Of a stretch of 16,113 nucleotides of DNA, positions 7,857 to 13,950 are shown piece after piece; the stretch's first letter is position 1, and each line of letters begins with the position of its first letter. This stretch comes from an uncultured Collinsella sp. (GTDB taxonomy: Bacteria; Actinomycetota; Coriobacteriia; Coriobacteriales; Coriobacteriaceae), in assembly GCA_958421035.1 (NCBI GenBank), contig CATZKS010000042.1, positions 1 to 16,113 on the forward strand, given 5' to 3'. The position numbers and the translations under genes were made by a program. The notes beneath the pieces were generated by a model. The model saw only the letters and a list, made by a program, of their open reading frames with translations. It ran no database searches and was not told where the DNA came from.

Positions 7857-7870
7857 TGTTAACGTGCTTA
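7857..7870. promoter_or_regulatory. Operator-like palindrome B1
   Basis: TGTTAACGTGCTTA is a CG-centred imperfect palindrome, exactly 22 bp (about two helical turns) upstream of the related site B2. It shares the half-site CGTGCTYA with B2 and not with the operators of modules A and C. Confidence 0.55.
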
Positions 7871-7878
7871 TTGTCAAA

Positions 7879-7892
7879 TGTTCACGTGCTCA
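7879..7892. promoter_or_regulatory. Operator-like palindrome B2
   Basis: TGTTCACGTGCTCA has a perfect CACGTG centre and TG/CA ends, in the style of LacI-family operators. It overlaps the position expected for the lacG2 -35 box. Confidence 0.6.
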
Positions 7893-7916
7893 TTTTGGTT
7901 CTAATCATTTTAAGAT
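7887..7916 (+). promoter_or_regulatory. Candidate lacG2 promoter
   Basis: TGCTCA (7887-7892) is a poor -35, but TAAGAT (7911-7916) is a fair -10 at 18 bp. The arrangement mirrors module C, where the right half of the operator doubles as the -35. It is proposed mainly by that analogy. Confidence 0.3.
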
Positions 7917-8013
7917 AGTGTTTATCGGGCTTTTTCACCGCTGAACGCTAACCAGGGAGCCTCCTGAGCGCAAACGCACAATATCGAACAGCGAGACGAG
8001 AGGGTGTATGCAT

Positions 8014-9456
8014 ATGTCTTTGCTAAACCGCGTACAGCAGCTGCCGAAGGGCTTTGTTTGGGGCGCCGCAACCGCCGCGTACCAAACGGAAGGTTCCACG
8101 AAGGTGGCAGGCAAGGGTAAGACCATGTGGGACGATTACCTTGTCGCCCAGGGTCGCTTTTTGCCCGACCCGGCCAGTGATTTCTACAACCGCTACGAGG
8201 AGGATATCCGCCTTTCTGCCGAGCATGGACTCAACGCCATCCGTGTGTCCATCGCCTGGACCCGCATCTTCCCCAACGGCGACGATGCCGAGCCCCTCGC
8301 CGAGGGCGTTAAGCACTACCACGAGCTGTTCGCCTGCTGCAAAAAGTATGGCGTCGAGCCCTATGTGTCCCTGCATCACTTTGACTCCCCCGCCGCCCTG
8401 TTCAACCAGGGCGACTGGCTCAACCGCAAGACCGTCGACGCCTATGTGCGCTATGCCGAGTTCTGCTTCCGCGAGTTCCGCGAGGTCAAGAATTGGTTCA
8501 CCATCAACGAGCTCATCAGCCTCTCGCACTCCCAATACATCCAAGGCAACTTCCCGCCCAACCATCACTTTGATGTGACGAGCGGCATCCAGAGCCAGCA
8601 CAACGAGCTCGTTGCCCACGCCCGCGCCGTCAACCTGTATAAGGATCTTGACGAGACCGAGCACCTGGGCGGACGCATTGGCATGGTCAACGTCCTGACG
8701 CCGGCATATCCTGCCACAGACTCGCCCGCCGACCAGCACGCCGCCGACCTGTACAACGCCTTCTACACCGACTTCATCATGGACGGCGCCTTCCTGGGTC
8801 ACTACTCCGCGCGCACCCTCTCACTCATCAACGAGATTCTGCGTGCCAACAACGCCACGCTTACGGTTGAGGACAGCGACATGGAGGAGCTCGCCAAGGC
8901 GGCGCCCCGCAACGATATGTTCGGCCTCAACTACTATCAGTCGGCGTTTATCGCCGCCTACGATGGCGAGTCCACCAACAGCTTTAACGGCACCGGAGAC
9001 AAGGGCACCTCGTGCTTTAAGTTTAAGGGCGTCGGGCAGCAGGTCGATATGCCGGGTATCCCCACCACCGACTGGGATTGGCTCATCTACCCGCAAGGCC
9101 TCTACGACACGCTCAAGCACATCAGCGCCACCTATCCCAACCTCCCCGTCATCTATATCACCGAAAACGGCCTGGGCCACAAGGACCCCGAGCCCGACGC
9201 AAACGGCATCGTCGCCGATCCCGAGCGCATCGACTTTGTCGACCAGCACATGGAGAAGGTGCTCCGGGCGCGCGCCGAGGGCGTCGACGTCCAGGGCTAC
9301 TTTATCTGGAGCCTGCAGGACCAGTTCTCGTGGGCCAACGGCTATAACAAGCGCTACGGCCTGTTCTACATCGACTTCGACACGCAAAAACGCTACATCA
9401 AGCAGTCGGCACTCTGGTACAAGGAGCTCGCCGACACTATGGCGGACGCGCAGTAG
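8014..9456 (+). CDS. lacG: GH1 6-phospho-beta-galactosidase, module B
   Basis: This is a GH1 enzyme of 480 residues from the ATG at 8014. A second ATG at 8008 would add Met-His. I prefer 8014 because GAGAGGG ends 9 nt before it but only 3 nt before 8008. Numbered from 8008, the acid/base is E168 in TINELI, the nucleophile is E386 in ITENGLG, and S441, K448 and Y450 in FSWANGYNKRYGLFYID form the 6-phosphate pocket. W442 points to a galactoside preference. HHFDSP lies at 123-128. It is the first gene of its operon, ahead of lacE2, the reverse of modules A and C. Its sequence differs from LacG1 more than LacG3 does, for example MWDDYL for WDDFL and FTINELISLSHSQY around the acid/base. The exact substrate is not determinable. 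Confidence 0.95.
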   Translation: MSLLNRVQQLPKGFVWGAATAAYQTEGSTKVAGKGKTMWDDYLVAQGRFLPDPASDFYNRYEEDIRLSAEHGLNAIRVSIAWTRIFPNGDDAEPLAEGVKHYHELFACCKKYGVEPYVSLHHFDSPAALFNQGDWLNRKTVDAYVRYAEFCFREFREVKNWFTINELISLSHSQYIQGNFPPNHHFDVTSGIQSQHNELVAHARAVNLYKDLDETEHLGGRIGMVNVLTPAYPATDSPADQHAADLYNAFYTDFIMDGAFLGHYSARTLSLINEILRANNATLTVEDSDMEELAKAAPRNDMFGLNYYQSAFIAAYDGESTNSFNGTGDKGTSCFKFKGVGQQVDMPGIPTTDWDWLIYPQGLYDTLKHISATYPNLPVIYITENGLGHKDPEPDANGIVADPERIDFVDQHMEKVLRARAEGVDVQGYFIWSLQDQFSWANGYNKRYGLFYIDFDTQKRYIKQSALWYKELADTMADAQ

Positions 9457-9477
9457 CGCATCGCCTCGCTTTCCCCC

Positions 9478-9524
9478 GAGAGGGGAGCGGCCCTATGCGA
9501 TACAAACCCAGCCGCTCCCCTCTC
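9478..9524 (+). other. Intercistronic hairpin between lacG2 and lacE2
   Basis: GAGAGGGGAGCGGC (9478-9491) pairs perfectly with GCCGCTCCCCTCTC (9511-9524): a 14-bp GC-rich stem with a 19-nt loop. The sequence after it is C-rich, with no T-run, so it is not a standard terminator. It lies in a 176-bp gap and could protect the 3' end of a lacG2 transcript or set the expression ratio of the two genes. Confidence 0.7.
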
Positions 9525-9632
9525 TCCCCCTGGGACCGACCCCGCCTGCACCCGGGCTTTTAGCAAGCGGGAGACCATATAGGTTTTCAACGTCCATGCC
9601 ATTAAGATTTCATGCAAAGAGGAGCGTGAACT

Positions 9633-11393
9633 ATGGAATCGATCGTTAAGTTCTTGGAGAAAGGTCAGCCGTACTTCGACAAGGTCTCTAAGAACATCTA
9701 CCTTCAGGCCATTAAAGACGGCTTTTTGGCAGCAATGCCCATCATCCTGTCTTCTTCTGTCTTCCTGCTTATTTCGACCCTGCCGGGCGTTGTCGCCACG
9801 GTCGGCGGCTTTACGCTGCCCGACTGGTGGAACGTCGACGTCGTGAACTTCTGCAACAAGGTTTACAACTTCACGATGGGCGTCGTGGGCATCATGGTCG
9901 CCGGCACCACCGCAAGCGCGCTGACCGGCTCCAAGAACCGCCGCATGCCTGCCGGCAAGGCCATCAACGCCACGAGCACCATGGTCGCCGCCATGTGCGC
10001 TATGCTCATCTTGGCCGTTACCCAGACGAGTGCCAAGATCGACGGCGCCGATGTCTCGGTGTTCTTTACCGACAACATGGGCACCAAGGGCCTACTGAGC
10101 TCCTTTGTCGCCGCATTTGCCACGGTCAACATCTATGCCTTCTGCATTAAGCGAGACATCACCATCAAGCTGCCCAAAGAAGTCCCCGGCGCCATCGCCC
10201 AGAACTTCCGCGACATCTTCGCCTTCAGCTTCTCCATCCTGTTTGTCGCCGTCATCGACGTTATCTGCCGCACCTGCTTGGCCGTCCCGTTTGCCAACGT
10301 CATCTCCACGCTGGTGAGCCCGCTGTTCGCCGCTGCCGATTCCTTCGCCGGCCTCGCCCTCATCTGGTTCATGATCCCGCTGTTCTGGTTCATGGGCATC
10401 CACGGCCCCTCGGTCGTTAAGCCTGCCCTCAACGCCGCGCTGTTTGGCAACATCACCACCAACCTCGCCACGCTGCAGGCCGGCGGTCACCCCGCCCTCG
10501 CCCTGACCGAGAACTTCGGTAACTACATCGGCGAACTCGGCGGCACCGGCGCCACGTTCATTGTCCCGATCATCTTCCTGCTCTTTATGCGCTCCAAGCA
10601 GCTCAAGGCCGTCGGCAAAGCCTCTGTCGTACCCGTGATGTTCGCCGTCAACGAACCGCTGCTGTTCGCCGCGCCCATCATCCTCAACCCGTACTTCCTG
10701 ATCCCGTTCCTGTTTGCCCCCGTGGCCAACGTCCTCATTGGTAAGTTCTTCATCGACTTTTTGGGCATGAACGGCTTTATCTATGCCATGCCGTGGGCAC
10801 TCCCCGGACCGATCGGCACCTTCATCGACACCAACTTCCAGCCGATCTCTCTGGTCCTGGTTGTCGTCCTGCTGGTCGTTGACTTCTTAATCTACTACCC
10901 GTTCTGCAAGGCCTACGACAACGTCCTGTGCAAGCAGGAGGCCGAGACCCTGGCCGAAGAAGAGGCCGAGGAGACCAAGGCCGTCAAGACCGCTGCCGCC
11001 CCCGCCGTTGAGGCTCCTGTTGTCGAGACCGCTTCTGCCACTGAGGCCTCCGCAGCTCCGTCCGCCCTTAAGGGCAAGGATCTGAGGGTTCTGGTTCTGT
11101 GCGCTGGCGCCGGCACCTCTGCACTGCTCGCCAACGCGCTTAAGGAAGGCGCCGACGAGCTGGGCATCGACATTACCGCCAACGCCGGTGCCTACGGCAG
11201 CCACTACGCCATCATGGACCAGTACAACGTCATCGTCCTGGCTCCGCAGGTTCGCACCTATTACAACGAGATGAAGGCCGACACCGACCGCCTGGGCATC
11301 ACGCTGCTGTCGCCCAAGGGCAAACAGTACATCGACCTCACTAAGGATCCCAAGGGTGCCGTCGCCTGGATCGAGGAAAACCTCAAGGCATAA
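9633..11393 (+). CDS. lacE: PTS lactose-type permease IICB, module B
   Basis: This 586-residue LacE-type fusion has an IIC membrane domain at about residues 20-425, with H257 in GIHGP and E341 in NEP. A Glu/Ala/Val-rich linker (about 430-480) precedes the IIB domain (about 484-586), with the phospho-Cys C490 in VLVLCAGAGTSALLANAL. The Shine-Dalgarno AGAGGAG (9618-9624) is 8 nt before the ATG. It follows lacG2 after 176 bp and is closed by a terminator. It resembles LacE3 much more than LacE1: NIYLQAIKDGF near the N-terminus, GIMVAGTTA and NRRMPAGK in the first third, and PKEVPGAIAQNFRDI are shared with LacE3 only. Its phosphate donor is probably LacF or a IIA protein encoded elsewhere. Confidence 0.96.
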   Translation: MESIVKFLEKGQPYFDKVSKNIYLQAIKDGFLAAMPIILSSSVFLLISTLPGVVATVGGFTLPDWWNVDVVNFCNKVYNFTMGVVGIMVAGTTASALTGSKNRRMPAGKAINATSTMVAAMCAMLILAVTQTSAKIDGADVSVFFTDNMGTKGLLSSFVAAFATVNIYAFCIKRDITIKLPKEVPGAIAQNFRDIFAFSFSILFVAVIDVICRTCLAVPFANVISTLVSPLFAAADSFAGLALIWFMIPLFWFMGIHGPSVVKPALNAALFGNITTNLATLQAGGHPALALTENFGNYIGELGGTGATFIVPIIFLLFMRSKQLKAVGKASVVPVMFAVNEPLLFAAPIILNPYFLIPFLFAPVANVLIGKFFIDFLGMNGFIYAMPWALPGPIGTFIDTNFQPISLVLVVVLLVVDFLIYYPFCKAYDNVLCKQEAETLAEEEAEETKAVKTAAAPAVEAPVVETASATEASAAPSALKGKDLRVLVLCAGAGTSALLANALKEGADELGIDITANAGAYGSHYAIMDQYNVIVLAPQVRTYYNEMKADTDRLGITLLSPKGKQYIDLTKDPKGAVAWIEENLKA

Positions 11394-11424
11394 GACGCTG
11401 ACGCCACCTGCCGCTCGCAGACAA

Positions 11425-11469
11425 AAAATGGCCCGTGCATCGATGCGTGATGCGCGGGCCATTTTGTTT
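11425..11469 (+). terminator. Intrinsic terminator after lacE2
   Basis: AAAATGGCCCGTGCATC (11425-11441) pairs with GATGCGCGGGCCATTTT (11449-11465): 17 bp with one G-T pair and a 7-nt loop, followed by GTTT. The A-run on the left means it could also act on the minus strand. It lies 31 bp after the lacE2 stop codon. Confidence 0.9.
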
Positions 11470-11488
11470 AGACCGCACCCGTCCTTCT

Positions 11489-11553
11489 GTTCATCTCAAT
11501 CTGTAACATCTAGCCGAGTTTTTCGGTCCTAGCTGTTACAGATCGAGATGAAC
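11489..11553. repeat. Palindromic repeat unit 3 (TCTGTAACA family)
   Basis: The 25-bp arms at 11489-11513 and 11529-11553 pair with one mismatch and one G-T or A-C position. The loop CCGAGTTTTTCGGTC can itself close through CCGA/TCGG. The outer stem is GTTCATC/GATGAAC where unit 1 has GTTTGTC/GACGAAC, so the pairing is kept while the sequence changes. Confidence 0.87.
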
Positions 11554-11572
11554 GCACAGACCAAGCCGAAAA

Positions 11573-11627
11573 TCTCAATCTGTAACATGTAGACCGCTTT
11601 TGACCGCTTAGATGTTACAGATCGAGA
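11573..11627. repeat. Palindromic repeat unit 4 (TCTGTAACA family)
   Basis: TCTCAATCTGTAACAT (from 11573) pairs with ATGTTACAGATCGAGA (to 11627). The loop CCGCTTTTGACCG is the same as in unit 2. Its centre is 79 bp from unit 3. Confidence 0.8.
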
Positions 11628-11652
11628 CAAACAGATGGGTCAATCCAATCAA

Positions 11653-11707
11653 TCTAGATCTGTAACACCTGGCTGGTCATTTCACTCCTAACTGTTACAG
11701 ATCGAGA
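11653..11707. repeat. Palindromic repeat unit 5 (TCTGTAACA family)
   Basis: AGATCTGTAACA near 11656 pairs with TGTTACAGATCGAGA ending at 11707. The inner stem and loop have diverged (TGGTCATTTCACTCC). Its centre is 80 bp from unit 4. Confidence 0.75.
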
Positions 11708-11733
11708 CAAAGATGATGGCTGGGTAGACAAAA

Positions 11734-11788
11734 TCTCAGTCTATAACACCTAGTCGAGTTTTCGGGTCCCACCTGTTACAGATTTAGA
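11734..11788. repeat. Palindromic repeat unit 6 (TCTGTAACA family)
   Basis: TCTCAGTCTATAACACCTAG (from 11734) faces ACCTGTTACAGATTTAGA (to 11788). The arms have several mismatches, and the loop CGAGTTTTCGGGTC resembles units 1 and 3. Its centre is 81 bp from unit 5. It ends 19 bp from the repressor 3 stop codon. Confidence 0.75.
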
Positions 11789-11806
11789 CGAGCAGGCCGA
11801 GCACGT

Positions 11807-12817
11807 CTACGCCCGCAGATCCCTTACGCTGGAACGCTCGACCAACACGCCCGAGACGAGCGTACGACTTCTGGAGCTCGGGGCTTCCAGACCTGCGACG
11901 ACCTCGTTAAGCGCACGGATGCCCAGTTCGCGGTGGCGAAACTTCACCGACGTCAGAATCGAGTTGGGAATCGTCTTGTAGAGCTCATCGTCGAAGCCGA
12001 TCACGGACACGTCGTCGGGCACACTGAGCCCTTTGTCACGTAGAGCCACCATCACGCCGTTTGCCATGCAGTCGTTAGCAGCGAGGACCGCCGTGCAATC
12101 GGGTTTATCGGCAAGCACAAGGCCCGCGGCATAGCCACTATCCGCATTCCAATCGCCTTGCAGAGGCTCGGGCGGCTCAATGCCACGCGCCTCGAGTGCC
12201 GCACGCCAACCTTTCATACGGCACTGGCTCGACAGCGACTCTTTCTTACCCGAAACGAAATACACGTTCTTGTGACCATGATCCAAGAAGTACTCGCACG
12301 CCATGCGCGCGCCGCCCTCTTGGTCGTCACTGACGGTTGAGCAGGTAGGATGTTCCATCGGCGTGATAATCACCGTCTTGAGGTCCTTCGGTGCCTCAAA
12401 GGTATCAAAGTCATCGACCATCTGGCGCAGGTTGAAGATCATGCCATCAACAGGCAGCTGCGACATCCTGCGCGCCGCTTCGGCAAGGGTCATCTTCTCC
12501 CCCGCGCGCTTCTTAATCATCGTGAGCGCAAAGCCGCGTTCTTCGGCGGCATCGGCGATACCGTCAATCATGTCCACGGCACCGCCCGACAAGTGGAACA
12601 TCACCACGCCGATGCACCCGTAACGGCCCAACTTGAGTGAACGCGCGGCAAAGTTCGCCCGGAACCCGAGCACCTCCATTGCCGAATGAACCTTATCGCG
12701 TGTCGACTCTCGCACGCTATCGGGCTCGTTGATCACACGCGACACCGTCTTGAGAGAAACGCCCGCGGCAATCGCCACATCGTTCATCGAGACGTTTTTT
12801 TTGTCCATCGTTGCCAC
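11807..12817 (-). CDS. LacI-family transcriptional regulator, module C
   Basis: Counted from the ATG at 12808 the protein has 333 residues. The helix-turn-helix is at about residues 8-28 (MNDVAIAAGVSLKTVSRVIN), with specificity residues L19 and K20, then the hinge FRANFAARSLKLG and a sugar-binding domain with GDWNADSGYAAG, NDCMANG and VPDDVSVIGFDDE. I chose the GTG at 12817, three codons earlier, because GGAGAA ends 3 nt before it (GGAG with a 5-nt spacer); the ATG at 12808 is the alternative. An upstream extension to 12886 is open but adds 26 residues that do not belong to the family. It is divergent from lacE3-lacG3 and is the likely repressor of that operon. Confidence 0.93.
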   Translation of the reverse strand: MATMDKKNVSMNDVAIAAGVSLKTVSRVINEPDSVRESTRDKVHSAMEVLGFRANFAARSLKLGRYGCIGVVMFHLSGGAVDMIDGIADAAEERGFALTMIKKRAGEKMTLAEAARRMSQLPVDGMIFNLRQMVDDFDTFEAPKDLKTVIITPMEHPTCSTVSDDQEGGARMACEYFLDHGHKNVYFVSGKKESLSSQCRMKGWRAALEARGIEPPEPLQGDWNADSGYAAGLVLADKPDCTAVLAANDCMANGVMVALRDKGLSVPDDVSVIGFDDELYKTIPNSILTSVKFRHRELGIRALNEVVAGLEAPSSRSRTLVSGVLVERSSVRDLRA

Positions 12818-12947
12818 TGCTTCTCCACTCGGTTCTCTATCGCTTGTTTTTTGCGTTCTAGCATACACTACCTGCCCGACTGACAAATCAACCGTTTACC
12901 GGACAATATCGACCACTCACCCGTATATCCTTGTTGCTCTTTCAAAA

Positions 12948-12966
12948 ATGTCTTACGTTGTCATTA
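12948..12966. promoter_or_regulatory. Operator-like half-conserved site C1
   Basis: AATGTCTTACGTTGTCATT keeps the right half (ACGTTGTCATT) of the perfect palindrome C2. Its centre is 23 bp upstream of the C2 centre. It is probably a second, weaker binding site. Confidence 0.5.
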
Positions 12967-12967
12967 A

Positions 12968-12991
12968 CGAAATGACAACGTTGTCATTTCG
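12968..12991. promoter_or_regulatory. Perfect 24-bp palindromic operator C2
   Basis: All 24 bases are self-complementary around a central ACGT. The inner 14 bp, TGACAACGTTGTCA (12973-12986), match the consensus TGWNANCGNTNWCA at every position, the pattern bound by LacI/GalR-family proteins including CcpA. Its right half is also the -35 box of the candidate lacE3 promoter. Confidence 0.8.
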
Positions 12992-13009
12992 CAATGCCTT
13001 CCTTAAGCA
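12981..13009 (+). promoter_or_regulatory. Candidate lacE3 promoter
   Basis: TTGTCA (12981-12986), a 17-bp spacer and TAAGCA (13004-13009). The -35 lies inside operator C2. A small inverted repeat, CCTTCCT / AGGAAGG (12997-13015), surrounds the -10. Confidence 0.55.
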
Positions 13010-13092
13010 GGAAGGTTTCCGGGCAGTCCTGACCATCCATCGACGACCAGTTCCATCCACATGCATCGCGCATCAAGTAGCAAAGGAGCTCT

Positions 13093-13890
13093 ATGGACGC
13101 CATCGTAAAGATGCTCGAAAAGCATCAACCGTTCTTTGAGAAGATCTCGAGGAACATATACCTCCAGGCCATCAAGGACGGATTCCTTGGGTGCATGCCC
13201 ATTGTCCTCACCTCTTCGATCTTTCTGCTCATTGCCACCCTTCCCGGCGTAGTCGGTGTCACGCTGCCCCAGCCGCTCATCGACTGGTGCAACAAGCTCT
13301 ACAACTTCACCATGGGCGTCATGGGCATCATGGTTGCCGGCACCACTGCCAAGAACTTCACGGCCTCCATGAACCGTCGCATGCCCGCCGGCAAAGTGCT
13401 CAACGACGGTTCCACCATGGTGGCCGCCCAGTGCAGCATGCTGCTGCTCGCAGTCACGCAGTTCACCACCAAGTTCAACGGCTCCGAACTTTCGGTCTTC
13501 GATTGCACCAGCATGGGTACGCGCGGTCTGTTCTCGGCCTACATCGCCGCGTTCATTACCGTGTGGGTCTACAAATTCTGCGTCTCGCGCGATCTGACCA
13601 TCAAGCTGCCCAAGGAGGTCCCGGGCGCCATCGCTCAGAACTTCCGCGACATCATCCCCTTTGGCGGCGCCGTCATCATCTGCGGCATCATCGATGTCGT
13701 CGTGCGTAACCTCATGGGCGTTCCGTTCTCCGAGCTCCTTATCAAACTGCTCTCCCCGCTCTTTACCGCTGCAGAAACCTATCCTGGCCTTATCCTTATC
13801 CAGGCAGCCACCGCGTTCTTCTGGTTCATCGGCGTCCACGGCCCCTCGATCGTCCAGCCGGGCATCGACCCCATCCGTCTTGCCAACTAG
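13093..13890 (+). CDS. N-terminal fragment of LacE3 (IIC part only)
   Basis: This is the 265-residue product expected if the TAG terminates. It carries the N-terminal IIC segments and the GVHGP motif but ends before the conserved NEP loop and the IIB domain, so it should not transport alone. Its start is well supported by AAAGGAG 4 nt before the ATG. Confidence 0.7.
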   Translation: MDAIVKMLEKHQPFFEKISRNIYLQAIKDGFLGCMPIVLTSSIFLLIATLPGVVGVTLPQPLIDWCNKLYNFTMGVMGIMVAGTTAKNFTASMNRRMPAGKVLNDGSTMVAAQCSMLLLAVTQFTTKFNGSELSVFDCTSMGTRGLFSAYIAAFITVWVYKFCVSRDLTIKLPKEVPGAIAQNFRDIIPFGGAVIICGIIDVVVRNLMGVPFSELLIKLLSPLFTAAETYPGLILIQAATAFFWFIGVHGPSIVQPGIDPIRLAN

Positions 13891-13950
13891 GCCGAAAACC
13901 TGCAGGTTCTGCTGGCAGGCGGCCACCCCGCCCACTCCCTCACCTTTAAC

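Larger units (their letters stand above)
7664..8013. promoter_or_regulatory. Divergent regulatory region, repressor 2 / lacG2
   Basis: About 350 bp without a gene. It holds a pair of boxes, CCGCTTACCG (7788-7797) and CCGTTCGCGG (7808-7817), 20 bp apart. Two operator-like palindromes lie at 7857-7892, a candidate promoter lies at 7887-7916, and ACAATATCGA is at 7978-7987. The lacG2 Shine-Dalgarno GAGAGGG is at 7998-8004. Confidence 0.6.
12818..13092. promoter_or_regulatory. Divergent regulatory region, repressor 3 / lacE3
   Basis: No gene is present. CCGTTTACCG (12892-12901) and CCACTCACCC (12913-12922) form a pair 21 bp apart, like the boxes in module B and before lacF, with ACAATATCGA (12903-12912) between them. 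Two operators (12948-12966 and 12968-12991) and a good promoter candidate follow. The lacE3 Shine-Dalgarno AAAGGAG is at 13082-13088. Confidence 0.6.

Noticed and set aside
9525..9632. A further gene or RNA between lacG2 and lacE2
   Set aside because: No tRNA-like fold, riboswitch signature or credible small frame with a ribosome site; apart from the hairpin and the lacE2 ribosome site I see nothing.
11489..11788. CRISPR array
   Set aside because: The regular spacing is suggestive, but the repeats are about 55-65 bp, long palindromes and divergent between copies. Linkers are only 19-26 bp and no cas gene is present.
13888..13890. TAG read as pyrrolysine or programmed recoding
   Set aside because: The aligned residue in the sister proteins is a plain hydrophobic one in a membrane protein, and no recoding element or pyrrolysine machinery is visible. 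A point mutation or sequencing error is simpler.
13003..13935. Minus-strand open frame (310 codons) opposite lacE3
   Set aside because: It is a shadow of the IIC coding sequence with a charged low-complexity product.
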